A DNA stretch of 64,000 nucleotides from Pyrus communis (GCF_963583255.1 NC_084804.1:22512061-22576060); one strand, 5' to 3'; counted from the stretch's first letter, positions 11,234 through 21,684 are shown. Translations and numbers: made by a program. The notes: generated by a model not told the origin, from the letters alone.

Positions 11234-11497
11234 CCTAAGTTCCTGAGTGATTAAAGTTTCTTGATTGGGGACTTGCAAAATCCAAGTCGTTGAGTAATCA
11301 CAAAATTTCTAAATACCAAAATGTAGTAGCATATAGTGGGAGTCCCCCAAGTCTCTGGGCAAGGAGAGTTGCCGAAGGAGGTGTCTTGCTAGTAGCCAAG
11401 ATGTGTTGCTAGTTGAAGTTATTTCTAGGACACCATAAATTGATTTTGCTTCACATTATCTTAATCAAGAGTGTGTGAAGCTTTCTACATGTAGTAG

Positions 11498-12034
11498 TCT
11501 TTCCTTTTTTGTTAAGCTTTGTAGGTGAAGCTTTGTAGGTGAAGCTTTTATGTAGAAGCTTTGTAGGTGAAGCTTTTAGGTTGAAGCTTTTTGGGCACAT
11601 AGCTTGAATAGTTGAAGTTATTTCTAGGACACCATACGTTGAAGCTTTGTAGGTGAAGCTTGTATGTTGAAGCTTTGTAGGTGAAGCTTTTTATGTTGAA
11701 GCTTTGTAGTTGAAGCTTTTTGGTTGAAGCTTTTGTGTTGAAGCTTTTGGGTTGAAGCTTTTAGGTTGAAGCTTTGTAAGTGAAGATTGTATGTTGAAGC
11801 TTTGTAGGTGAAGCTTTTAGGTTGAAGTTTTGTAGGTGAAGCTTTTAGGTTGAAGCTTTGTAGGTGAAGCTTTTAGGTTGAAACTTTGTAGGTGAAGCTT
11901 GTATGTTGAAGTTTTGTAGGTGAAGCTTGTATGTTGAAACTTTGTAGGTGAAGCTTTTAGGTTGAAGCTTTGTAGGTGAAGCTTTTTGGTTGAAGCTTTG
12001 TAGGTGAAGCTTTTAGGTTGAAGCTTTTTTAAAA
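11498..12034. repeat. tandem array of about 28-bp GAAGCTT units
   Basis: The stretch is built from alternating 14-mers, GAAGCTTTGTAGGT and GAAGCTTTTAGGTT, giving a composite unit of about 28 bp in roughly 15 to 20 copies, with one short interruption near 11600. Long minus-strand open frames across it are products of the repetition. It lies in the 3' untranslated region of the minus-strand element. Confidence 0.88.
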
Positions 12035-12054
12035 CCACATAAATAGATTTTGCG

Positions 12055-12268
12055 TCCACACTCTTGAGCAAAAGTGTGGAAGGGTTTTTGAATTTTTTGT
12101 TGAAGCTTTCGGTTGAAGCTTTTTTGAACCACATAAATAAATTTTGCTTCCACATTCTTGAGCAAAAGTGTGGAAGGCTTTTTGAATTTTTTGTTGAAGC
12201 TTTCGATTGAAGCTTTTTTGAACCACAAATAGATTTTGCTTCCACACTCTTGCTCAAGAGTGTGGAAG
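12055..12268. repeat. three palindromic hairpin units, left group
   Basis: Hairpins lie at 12055-12080, 12148-12174 and 12239-12268. The last is perfect: arms CTTCCACACTCTTG and CAAGAGTGTGGAAG around a 2-nt loop. Each is preceded by a conserved AACCACA..AATAGATTTTGC leader and followed by GAAGCTT repeats, so the unit is about 85 to 95 bp. A weaker relative occurs at about 11446-11475. Confidence 0.85.
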
Positions 12269-12333
12269 GCTTTTTGAATTTTTTGTAGTTAGGCAAAGTG
12301 TGAAGCTTTCTCCTTTCAAGGTGTGTGAGGCTT

Positions 12334-14365
12334 TGATAGGAGCATATTCATGCGACTTAAATGGCTTGTTCTCGTACATTTACGTTATGTTTCTTTAGTT
12401 ATTTTAGTCCTTTATGCTTCTTTTGTGTGTTTTCAGGATCATAAGACGTGTTTGACGAAAGGATGCATTGTGGAGTGTTTTGGGGCCTTTTGGAGCACTA
12501 TTGGGCTAAGGATGGATAACTTATGCTTGGAGCCCAAGTGTTGGATGAAATTGAAGGCCTTGTATGCACTTGAGGACACAAAACAATGGCCCTAACCCAA
12601 TTACATTCACCTTGCCGTGGGCTTAACACAAACACCATTCCTTGCCATGCAAGGGGGAGCAATTTGGGTCCATTTCATGCACTTAAACCCTAGCCCAATT
12701 ACACACCATTGCAACCAAAGCACATTCATTTTCAGCCATTGCACATGCATCTTCAAATAAATCAGCACATGCACACTCACCCATCCTCTCTAATCCGTGC
12801 ATCACACCTTTATTTCTAGCACCAATTCCACATGCATTCCCACATGCATTTTCACCCACATGCACCTTAGAAATCATTCAATACATGCACCTATAATCAT
12901 TCAACCATGCAGCCAACACATGCACCCATCACCTAACACAAATTCATTGCCGTGAGTTCTCTACCTTTCCAACATTCCATCTCATCATTGCACCAACAAT
13001 TCAGCCACATTCCACATGCATAACCAACCTAGTGTCACTCCCATTCATTCCCTTTAATCATTCCAGCCATGCACATTTAATCATTCATTTCCCAACTCAA
13101 TGCCGTGCCTTTCACTCTCATTTCCAGCATGCATTCACATGCATTTTCAGCACCTACACACCTCACACACATGCAATTCCAGCACCAACAAGCATCATTG
13201 CCGTGTACCCCTTATGCATTTCCAGCTTTCACATGCTTTCCTAGCTGTTTTCCATCATTAACAAGCCACATGCATTCTAAACAAACAGCCATATACACCT
13301 CCACTCCTCCTATAAAAACCCTTGCATTCATTCATTCAAAGACATCTCATTTTCATACACAAGATACCACAAACACATCCAATCTTCCCTCATTGCCGTG
13401 AGCTCCTTCCATTTCTACACAATCTCTTCTCGGCTTCATTTCATTCCATACACTCTCCCATTCGCAGAAACCATTCAACCTTAGCCGCTCCACCTTCATT
13501 TACAACACACTTAGAGCACCACACCAAAGGCAACTCTTAAGGGATTTCGACATCAGTTTTGCTTCAAGGGTTCTTTCTCCTTAATTCTATGTTCATTCAT
13601 GTTGTATATTTTTATATCAAACATTCTGTAAACATGAAGTGTAACTAATTTCTTTCTAGGGATTCGATGTAGCCTTGCAAGATTGCCATGTAGTTATTTC
13701 AGAATGCTCAGTTGATCCATCTATTTCTTGTTTCATTCTCTGATTTAATTGTGACTTTGTGTGTTGATTTTAATGTTTGATCACCATTTGATTTAACCAC
13801 AGGTTGTTTAGCCAAGAGTAAAGCACACATCATGCATACTCTTGGTGGATATGTGAATGAATGAAGGGAATGCTTTGCAAACAACCTGCCGAGTGTTTCC
13901 TTTGGTTTTATGAAAGTTTCTTGTGCGTGTCATGTTCTTGATTAGGGACCAAAGTTGCACATCACACTTAGGTTCATGATTAGGAACATTTGATCAAGTC
14001 CACACATCATATGGTTGATCATATCTAAGTGAAACAAACCCAAGAAATAGGTAGATGGATGAGTATAATCTGACTTAACAAGCATGGACTTGGCTTAGCA
14101 ATGGTGAAACCGAATCCCTAGCTTCATCTCCATTTGTGCTATCTCATTTTATTAGTTGTTGATTCATTTATTTGTGTCTACTTCATTTTCTTGTGCTTTC
14201 AAGTTACAACAACAAATCTGCCTAAGTTGATTAGTTTTATTTCTCTTATAGAGTTCTTGCAAAACAAGTAGTTGTATAGGTCCAATTAGTCCCTGTGGAT
14301 TCGACACCCTTACTTGTGCCATTATACTAAACATATTCTAGCACGAAGAAGGAAAACATCAATCA
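12334..14365. mobile_element. 2.0-kb solo LTR (Ty3/gypsy type)
   Basis: A 2032-bp sequence starts TGATAGGAGC and ends CATCAATCA (TGAT/ATCA ends), flanked by the exact 5-bp duplication GGCTT (12329-12333 and 14366-14370). Near the right end is CCCTGTGGATTCGACACCC, the conserved block of Athila/Tat-like LTRs. No internal coding region is present, so this is a solo LTR left by LTR-LTR recombination. It split the repeat region of the host element. The orientation is probably + because that block lies near the right end. Short open frames inside are AC/CT-rich and look accidental. Confidence 0.85.
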
Positions 14366-14389
14366 GGCTTCCTTCCTCAAAGTATGTGA

Positions 14390-14790
14390 AGGCTTTTTCC
14401 CTTCAAGGGGATGGGAAGCTCCCTCCCTTGGGTGTGGGAAGCTCTCTCCCTTCAAGGGTATGGAAAGCTCACCCCCTTAGGTGTGGGAAGTTCTCTCCCT
14501 TCAAGGGTATGGGAAGCTCAAACCCTTGGGTACGGGAAGCTCTCTTCCTTGGGGGTGGGAAGCGCTCTCCCTTGAAGGGTGTGGAAAGCTCACCCCCTTG
14601 GATGTGGAAAGCTCTCCCTTCAAGGGTGTGGGAAGCTCTCTCCTTTCAAGGGTCTGGAAAGCTCACCCCCTTGGGTGCGGGAAGCTTTCTCCCTTCAAGA
14701 GTGTGGAAAGCTCTCTCCCTTGGATATGGGAAGCTCTCCCTTCAAGAGTGTGGAAAGCTTTCTCCCTTGGGTGTGGAAGGCAATCTACAT
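14390..14790. repeat. tandem array of about 27-bp GGGAAGCTCTCTCCCTT units
   Basis: Alternating units of the types GTGTGGGAAGCTCTCTCCC, TTCAAGGGTATGGAAAGCTC and CCCTTGGGTGTGGGAAGC repeat about 14 times. All three forward frames stay open because stops are absent from the unit. The array belongs to the same 3' region as the hairpin units and the GAAGCTT array. Confidence 0.85.
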
Positions 14791-14981
14791 GTTGTAGTTA
14801 TCTCTTATGTGTTGAAGCTTTGTTAGCCTTCTTCACATGTCATAATTAATAAATAATTAATTGCTTAATTAATAATTATCGAAAGAATTATTAATTAATT
14901 AATTTCAGATTTTTTTTTTTTTTTTTTTTTTTGTGAACTAGGGACAAGAAAATGTGGGAGAGACCACATATATAGATTTTG

Positions 14982-15163
14982 CTTCCACACTCTTGAGCAA
15001 GAGTGTGGAAGGCAATCTACATGTTGTAGTAGTTGAAAGTTAGATTTTGCTTCTCCACTCTCGAGTAAAAGTGTGGAAGGCATTCTAAATGTTATAGTTA
15101 TTGGAGGTTTGTTAAACCACATAATACGATTTTGCTTCCACACTTTTGAACAAGAGTGTGGAA
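14982..15163. repeat. three palindromic hairpin units, right group
   Basis: Hairpins lie at 14982-15011 (perfect, 14-bp arms CTTCCACACTCTTG and CAAGAGTGTGGAAG, loop AG), 15050-15079 (imperfect) and 15135-15163 (one mismatch region). Leaders match those of the left group (CCACATA..GATTTTGC), so the two groups were one array before the solo LTR entered. Spacing is 68 to 85 bp. Confidence 0.85.
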
Positions 15164-15369
15164 AGCTTGTTGAGTTTGCATATGCCTTTTTCCGAGTTGT
15201 AAGGCTTGATAATTTTTTACTGCTTATGAATGCTAAGAATTCACAGGTGTAGGATTTTTTACTGCTTTGTTGAGTTCTTCCCTAGTTGGTGAAAAGAAGG
15301 TAAGTTATTTCATCATTCGTTTGGTAAGAAGAGTGGTGAGTTGCCAAGGCAAAAATGTTTATTAAAGTA

Positions 15370-15870
15370 CTAGTTATATCTTCCACCACCTAGTTGGTGA
15401 TACGAAGGTGAGTTCCTTCATCACCTAGTTGGTAAGGAGAGTGGTGAGTTGCTGAGGCAAAAATGTTTACTAAAGTACTAGTTGTATCTTTCATCACCTG
15501 ATTGGTGATACAAAGGTGAGTTCCTTCATCACTTAGTTGGTGAGAAGAGTGGCAAGTTGCCGAATCTCAACATTGTTTATTAGAGTATCGGTTGTGCTCT
15601 TCATCACCTAGTTGGTGATACGAAGGGAGTTCCTTCATAACCTGGTTGGTAAGAAGAATGGCAAGCTACCGAAACTCAAAATTGTTTCTTAAAGTATTGA
15701 TTGTACTTTTCATCACCTAGCTGGTGATACAAAGATGAGTGCCTTTATCACCTGGTTGGTGGAAAAAGTGGTAAGTTATCGAAGGATATTAGAGTATGGG
15801 TTGTACTCTTCATCACTTGGTTGGTGATATGAAGGTGAGTTCTTTCATCACCTGGTTGGTGAGAATAAAG
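15370..15870. repeat. tandem array of about 110-bp units with ATCACC/GGTGAT hairpins
   Basis: Five units start near 15380, 15490, 15600, 15708 and 15809. Each contains two short inverted repeats of the form ATCACC-TAGTT-GGTGAT, the second often degraded, plus a GGCAAGTTGCCGA segment and an ACTAGTTGTA segment. This array lies closest to the gag relic in the minus-strand element. Confidence 0.85.
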
Positions 15871-16249
15871 GCAAGTTGCTGAGGCACATTGTTGCAAGTT
15901 TCGAATGGTAAAATGCATGTTAACACCACTTCGAAGCTCAGTTGGCTTATATATGAAGGTGTTGAAATGTATGATGTTTATGTTGATTGACATGAGTGAT
16001 GCTTATGAATGTTTTGCTATGCATGAAGGAATCCATTGTTTATATATGTGAACCATGTTGGTTGTAACACTTAGTTTCACTTACTTTATGTCAAATACGC
16101 ATGTTAAAGCTCTGAGTTAGAGTATAAAGGTAGGTCAGCGTAGACCAATTGTTCCAATGCTAGGAATGTAAAAGACTCCGACGAAGTTGATTGAATTCCC
16201 TCTTCATTAAATATTTGTCGAATGGCTTGTTTTACAAACGATCTCAAAC

Positions 16250-16562
16250 GGTTGAAGGTTAAAACATTTGTAATGCGTATGCCTTCTTGTAAAAGCATTT
16301 CCTTTAGGACCTAGTCCCCTATTTTGAAAGAGTAAGGCTTGACCTCATGGTCATAATAGTTTAAGGTACGTTCACCTCTGGTTGTCTTGATACGAACCTT
16401 TATCCCTCTTGTTGTAATAAGCTTGTTAAGAGTAAAAATCATTTCTCTTGCTAATAGACGAATATATTTGGTGACTTGGCGGGTAGCTAAGTGAGGCATG
16501 AGAGGATGCAATAGATGTCTGGATGGCCAAAACTTTCTCACTTGGTAGAACTTAACTTCCAC
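16250..16562 (-). pseudogene. possible integrase C-terminal relic
   Basis: The minus-strand frame contains NYYDHEVKPYSFKIGD, then, after a stop, VLKEMLLQEG. This resembles the integrase C-terminal region of Tat-lineage elements, where YY-x-x-x-V-x-x-x-x-F-x-x-G-D is followed by L-V-L-R. It lies downstream of gag on the same strand, as expected if most of pol was deleted. The match is short and the call tentative. Confidence 0.4.
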
Positions 16563-16689
16563 TCCTTACTTATTGGTATGGGTTAATCATATAAGGTTTC
16601 CCTTGGTATGCCATTGCCTCGTTAAAGGCATGATTGTAAGCTTGTATCATCACCTCAGAGTAAGTCTTCCAAGTGTTAACATTGATTAT

Positions 16690-17960
16690 GTACTTGAAAA
16701 AGAATTCATGCATGCCTACCATGAAGGCTTTGAGTGCTGTTTGATCATCTCGTGACTGAAGCGACCATCATATTCAGTCAATAACTTATCCGACTTCTGA
16801 CGAATGGTGTATAACTCATCAGCGAAGTGTAAGCGATCAACTTAGAAGATGTGTTAAGCCACAAAAAGTTTTCTTAGCTCAGCGAAGGAATCCTCAGTAC
16901 TAGGTTGAAAACAACAATACCAATTGAGAGCTCCACAAAAAAAAGTTGAGGGGAATATAAGACATCGTTCCTCAATTATGTCTTCGGTATGCCATGGTAA
17001 ATTCACAGACATGGATATGCTCAATTGGATCTTCCATCCCAGTATACAATTGTAAGCTAAGTTTATGTTTAGTTTTTCATTATAGAGGGTTGCAAAGGAT
17101 CCTCCTTGTAAGAGGGTCAGGCCTTGGTTGATTCCAATCAAGTATATCGGCCTGACGTTCGGCCTTCAACTTGTTTACTTCCTCAAGGAGCTATAGGACA
17201 AAGGGGTCATGAGTGGAGTCATGTACTACTGGAGCCTTCTTTCATAAGTTTCCATCACCTCTTAGAAGTAGGGAAGTTTGATCAAGGGCATGTGGTTTTT
17301 CCTTGGATTCACTGTACTGGCTTTTAGGGCGTGTTTGTCGAAAGACCTCTGAGTCCCATATACCCTCATATTCCTCTAAGACTTGTCACTCCTTCCCTAG
17401 ATTGGTAGCTAGCCTGAGCCGTGGTAGAGGACCGACTCTTTCAGAAACCCTTGGTCATTGATCTTTGAGCTTATGTGGATGGGGTTCTCTCGACGTTACC
17501 TTAGAAAGTCTCAACAGTCACGATAAACAATTTTCCATTTTTTCGCTCCCTCTGCAAGAAGGTGTCTCCCTCTACCTCTCTTGCTTTGGGTCGAAGCAGC
17601 CGAGTTGAGAGAAGTCTCATGTTGATCAACATATTGATGAGTAGCTCACTCCTCATTAGGTATATCCATGTTGAAGACCAGTGACCCTCCGTGTTGGGGA
17701 GTACCCAGGTAATGGTTTACATCTACAAGGGCAATGGGCTCGTGTGACTCAGTATGCCTAGCCTCATGGAGCATCTCGAAGAGCTTCTCATACTGCTCTT
17801 GAAGGATCTCATTTTTCATTACCATCTTGTTATTCTAAGCCTCCAGCTCTTCGACTTTAGCTTGAAGAGAAAACTTTTTTCGTTCCATCCTTTCCTGCCT
17901 CACACTAGGCACGAATAGAGTGTCGTTCTGTGTGATGTCACTTCCTTCGCTCCCCATGTT
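16690..17960 (-). pseudogene. gag relic of the pol-depleted element
   Basis: A likely start is at about 17957, MGSEGSDITQ on the minus strand. The capsid core is readable at 16690-17141 in two pieces: FPSTFFCGALNWYCCFQPS..SFAELRKLFVA, then ADELYTIRQKSDKLLTEYDGRFSHE after a stop. A-L-N-W-Y followed by F-x-E-L-x-x-L-F-V-A is characteristic of Ty3/gypsy Retrotrans_gag, where capsid packages the RNA. Stops and frameshifts throughout show it is dead. No zinc knuckle or protease follows. Confidence 0.75.
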
Positions 17961-18051
17961 GGAAAGAGATGCCTGGTCAAATGAGAGTGTACGAATGATG
18001 GAAACCAGATTAACAAAGCTAAAGAGAGAAGGAATAAGTGTCTTTTCCCAC

Positions 18052-18064
18052 AGACGGCGCCAAA
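18052..18064 (-). other. primer-binding site of the pol-depleted element
   Basis: The minus strand next to the right LTR reads TTTGGCGCCGTCTG. TGGCGCCGT is the usual primer site of Tat- and Athila-like elements and resembles the complement of an aspartate tRNA 3' end. It fixes the element orientation as minus. Confidence 0.75.
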
Positions 18065-18600
18065 TGTTGATGCACAAAATCAGTGAAGACTTTGGAACAA
18101 CGTAAAGTGTCAAGTTTGTGACCTTCGCTCAGTTGTTTCGGTCACTAGTGAGGATAATATGTAAAGAGATAAAGACACGGAAGCAAACACAAGATGTATG
18201 TGGTTCACCTTAAGTTTGGCTACGTCTACAGAGTAAATGAGTTCTCATTAATAGTGAAGGGTTTACACAAATACATAGGTTTAAGCATAATCATCATTAG
18301 TGGGTACTAATGACTAGTTTAAATACAATAATGACATTCGGAATTAATTGTAGGAGAATGGTCACATTTTATAGTTGAGGAGAGTCTCCAACTTTTGTCC
18401 ATGGTCGATGTGGGACTCTATGAGCTTTATTCTGATGTTGATATGTGTCGTGCTGTGATTGGCCTCCTGGTTGGAAGGAAACTCTTATGCTTCGGCAAGG
18501 GTGCCTCAGCATGAACCCCTCAGTGGGTTCTTGAAGGTATAACGTTGACTGGTTCTTAGTAGTTTCGGGATTGGTCAAGTATGATGTTGACCGGTGCTCA
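18065..18600 (-). repeat. 5' LTR of the pol-depleted element
   Basis: This 536-bp LTR begins TGTTGATGCACAAAATC and ends CCGGTGCTCA. It differs from the left LTR by scattered substitutions and by lacking the 46-bp internal duplication. Confidence 0.82.
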
Positions 18601-18603
18601 CTG

Positions 18604-18817
18604 ATTAGATGACTCCAATATTTGATTACATACTTCATGGGTTTTTTCAAAATGACAAGCATGAATCTCGAAGTCTACGACTATGAGCAGCTAAGTACAT
18701 TATCATCAATAATAAACTCTACAAAAAAGGACTCTCTTTGCCCTATCTATGGTGCATAACGCTCGAGAAGGGAGAATAAGTCCTTAAAGAAATTCACGAA
18801 AGAGTTAACGCAGACTA
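18604..18817 (+). pseudogene. Tat-type pol relic, continuation at the integrase N-terminus
   Basis: Sequence after the insertion continues the relic from 10650. It gives MTPIFDYI, then KLYKKGLSLPYLWC and LKEIHERVNADY, with stops between. This is the spacer after RNase H and the start of the integrase zinc-binding domain of Tat elements, where the His pair lies in E-I-H-E-G-x-C-G-x-H. The relic is then cut by a MITE. Confidence 0.6.
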
Positions 18818-18820
18818 TTA

Positions 18821-19449
18821 GGCCATCTCCAACCGACCCGACCAAAGAGCCATAGGACTAAAAATAGCTTGAAATGACACGAAAATCGTCTCTAACTGAG
18901 GGTTAGGCCAAAGGGCTTGTGGGCCCCACCAAGCCAAAAACACCAATTCAAGCCAGCTGGCTAGTCATTTCCAGCCAACCCGATGAGCCCAACACATTTT
19001 TTTTAAGAAAAAATTCTAATTTTTTTTTCCTACACCATTTCTCACATACTTTTTCACCATTTCATACTATCTTACCTCATTTTATTTCAATTCTTCACAT
19101 TCTATTCTCTTCCAATAATTTTTCCTTTAACTTTTTCAATAATTTTCAAATGGCCACCTCTTTCAATAATCTTCCAATATGTCCGAAAATTTTATTTTAA
19201 TATGGTAGTTTAATTTAATTAACTATATTAATTCAATTAAAATAATAAATTAGGTTTGGCTTATGACTCTTTGGCCCCCTCGGTTGGAGATGATTTTTTG
19301 TCAAAGGGCTATGTTTGGCCTATGGCCCTTTGGCCCCTTGGTTGGAGATGGTATAAAATATGGCCTAGCATTGTTCATTAAAATATAATTTCTTGCAGGG
19401 TTATAGGGCTAAACGTAGCCATTTGACCATCCTTCAGTTGGAGATGGCC
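18821..19449. mobile_element. PIF/Harbinger-type MITE, TTA duplication
   Basis: A 629-bp non-coding element has terminal inverted repeats GGCCATCTCCAACCGA (left) and the complement of GGCCATCTCCAACTGA (right), flanked by TTA (18818-18820 and 19450-19452). The 3-bp TTA duplication fits Tourist/Harbinger MITEs. Two further GGTTGGAGATG copies inside (about 19281 and 19340) suggest a nested or internally duplicated end. Confidence 0.8.
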
Positions 19450-19452
19450 TTA

Positions 19453-21134
19453 GATTGGAGAAAACCCAACGAAGGAAAAGAAGACCAAGTCAGTGGGCTT
19501 ATAAGTCAGCCCAATAGAACCAAAGAAATGAGTACTGACCTCTACGGATGACCGCTTATCGGTCTGGATTAATTATCAGCAAAAAAGCTGAGAGCCTATT
19601 TAGAAAATACTTTCCGACTGCGTGAAGTAAGTTGACAAACTAACAACTTTATAGCACGAAGACATAGAGACAAGCCTACTCAGACACCAACCCTAAACCA
19701 CTTGTTAGCCATCAACAAGAGTAGAATCCTATGAAAGAACATAAAGGTTGTTACACCCAACGCTCGGGCGGGGGTTTCCTCCACCCTTCAGGGCCGAGCG
19801 AGGCGCTCTATATGTGTTGGCCGAGGAAACCATGCAATTATACCTGAGCAAACATCACTTCATCTCTACGTGTCGACTGAAGAATGAAGGAGTAGCTAGC
19901 TAGTTGTGTCTATGCATTTGGTTCATTTAATGCTAGAGTAGTGAAGTACTTGAGAGCCCATGACTTTTGGGGCTTACGAAGGGCCTTTATAAGAGGGATT
20001 AGTACCTCTTATAACCAGTCAGACACACAAGAGGAAAAAAAAGCATATTACACTATTACAAAGCACTCCTAATCCATTTCAAATATATATACACTACAGT
20101 TAACGTATCCTAGTTTTTTAGGGTGAACCACTTAAACCTTACTGTCATATCTTTGAAGTCTTAATCCCAAGCCCATCAAGGGTTGACCATGCTAGCCTTT
20201 GTTGACGCTTCTATTTTGAGTGTTAACAATATGCATTCATTTCTAGAAGAACATGACCTATATATTTCTATATACGCATGTCGAGATCGAACGTAACCGA
20301 TAATTATCCCTTAATGTTAGAATTATTTTCATTATAAGTTGCTTCTTAGAATTATGTTTGAGCTCCTTACTATTGGAAACTTGAAGTTAATTTAACGATA
20401 TAATGTGTTGATATGACATGAAAATTTTACCTTTGACTCGTTTTTGAGATCATAATATTTATGTTACGCTATACAAGTAAGAACTCATATGGACATCCAT
20501 TAAGTAAGCATGAAGATTCTGCATTATTATTTCACTATCATGTTTTTACCAAACGTCCATGAAGGAGAATACTTAAGAAATTGTTTATCAAACAAATAGT
20601 ATTACATCTGTGAGATCAATTTTCCCATCGTTATTGGAAGAAAAGTTGTTCTTGAAGAACGACGTGAATAATTATGAATGTACCATTGTCTCGCCAAGAG
20701 ATTTTTGTATTCCAAAATAAGGATGGAAGATAATGCAATCCAGAAGATCACAATTCAAATGGCGAGATACTTTTACTAGAAAAATTAAAGTGACATTATC
20801 ATTATTACATGTCTACAAGAATAGATGTCCCAATTAGACAATTTAAAGTGTTAGCAAATGATTTATATAATGTACACCTGAGTACGTAGTTACATAGCTA
20901 TAAGATACAAAATTAACTCCCTAAAAGTGGAGGTTATATTGGAAGGTCTATGCAGTTGAAATAATGAAAGGTTATTGAATATCCACATTCTCTATATAAT
21001 TAATCTCATAGGATATAGAAGTATTATAATTATTCAATTGCGAAATGACGAAATCCCAAAAGATATGAAAGTGACATGAAAATATATAAAAGTATCACCT
21101 CTTAATTGAGCTTTAAGACACATTTCCAACATAA
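19453..21134. other. intergenic stretch, no gene recognised
   Basis: No convincing frame, RNA gene or bounded repeat was seen. The first few hundred bases are probably further decayed Tat-element sequence. A GC-rich island lies near 19755-19815, and the rest is AT-rich. Confidence 0.4.
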
Positions 21135-21681
21135 CTAATGTCGGAGATTGTCATGGCAGCCATGAATGGTCCTAGTGCTCCAAAAATTCCAGCCCCACAA
21201 ATTAATTTCCCAGCCAGATCTGCTTCCAGATAATTCAGAGCTTCCCTGGCCAAGGATGAACAAATCTGAAGTTCAAAACTATGCAACAATATTTATGGAT
21301 ATAGACGCCAATAGGGACGGAAGCATCACTCGTGATGAGGCACATAAGAATTTCTCAAATGGAGGATACCAAGAGCTATGTATTTCTCGAGATTTCTTGA
21401 AGTGCTTTTCTATAAAACTTATAATTATCAGGATTTATTTACTAATTTTCTGTTCTCAATGCCCCATTAGATGTAACCTTAGCCAGTGCACTAATTCTCC
21501 TCATTATATATTTGATGAGATATTAGATATCTTGCATTTACGTTCTGGACAACATCAAGGGATGCAAGGTTCCCAGATGATGTTACCTGTCACAGCTTCG
21601 AAACCACGAATGCAGGTAAGCGCCCCCTATGCTGATCACGTATCTCAACCGCTCGAGTTACCAAAATTTAATTTAGAGTGC
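21135..21681 (+). pseudogene. EH-domain protein fragment (Pan1/AtEH-like)
   Basis: Three pieces in order match plant EH-domain endocytic proteins. First is SEIVMAAMNGPSAPKIPAPQIN, the linker after the first EH domain. After a frameshift comes PWPRMNKSEVQNYATIFMD with the EF-hand loop DANRDGSITRDE, whose Ca-binding positions D1, N3, D5, S7 and E12 are intact. Last is GMQGSQMM..MQVSAPYAD, like the Pro/Gln-rich stretch after the second EH domain. The parent family acts in clathrin-mediated endocytosis. Here the first EH domain, half of the second and the entire C-terminal part are missing, so this is a pseudogene fragment. Family assignment rests on remembered motifs. Confidence 0.6.
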
Positions 21682-21684
21682 TAG

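Larger units (their letters stand above)
10652..18600 (-). mobile_element. gag-carrying, pol-depleted LTR element with repeat-rich 3' region
   Basis: LTRs at 10652-11233 and 18065-18600 (TGTTGATGCAC start, GTGCTC end) bound a 7.9-kb element on the minus strand. A TGGCGCC-type primer site adjoins the right LTR, so that is the 5' LTR. In element order it contains a decayed gag (17960-16690), a possible integrase tail (about 16420-16250), then a long 3' region of tandem and palindromic arrays split by a solo LTR. Protease, reverse transcriptase and RNase H were not found. It must have depended on a partner element. It interrupts a Tat relic whose halves match across the insertion. Flanks share ATTAGATGACTC (10639-10650, 18604-18615), longer than a normal LTR-element target duplication. 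Confidence 0.8.

Noticed and set aside
11817..12296. 159-codon minus-strand frame with repeated peptide units
   Set aside because: It is produced by the GAAGCTT tandem array and hairpin units, which lack stops when read on the minus strand. Other frames are open too, and the unit length is not a multiple of three.
14314..14849. Glycine/serine-rich frames of 72 to 170 codons on the plus strand
   Set aside because: All three forward frames are open because the 27-bp repeat contains no stop. This is array-driven openness and not a gene.
12055..15163. Spaced repeats as a CRISPR-like array
   Set aside because: The context is a plant retroelement, spacers are themselves related sequences, and no cas genes exist in the window.
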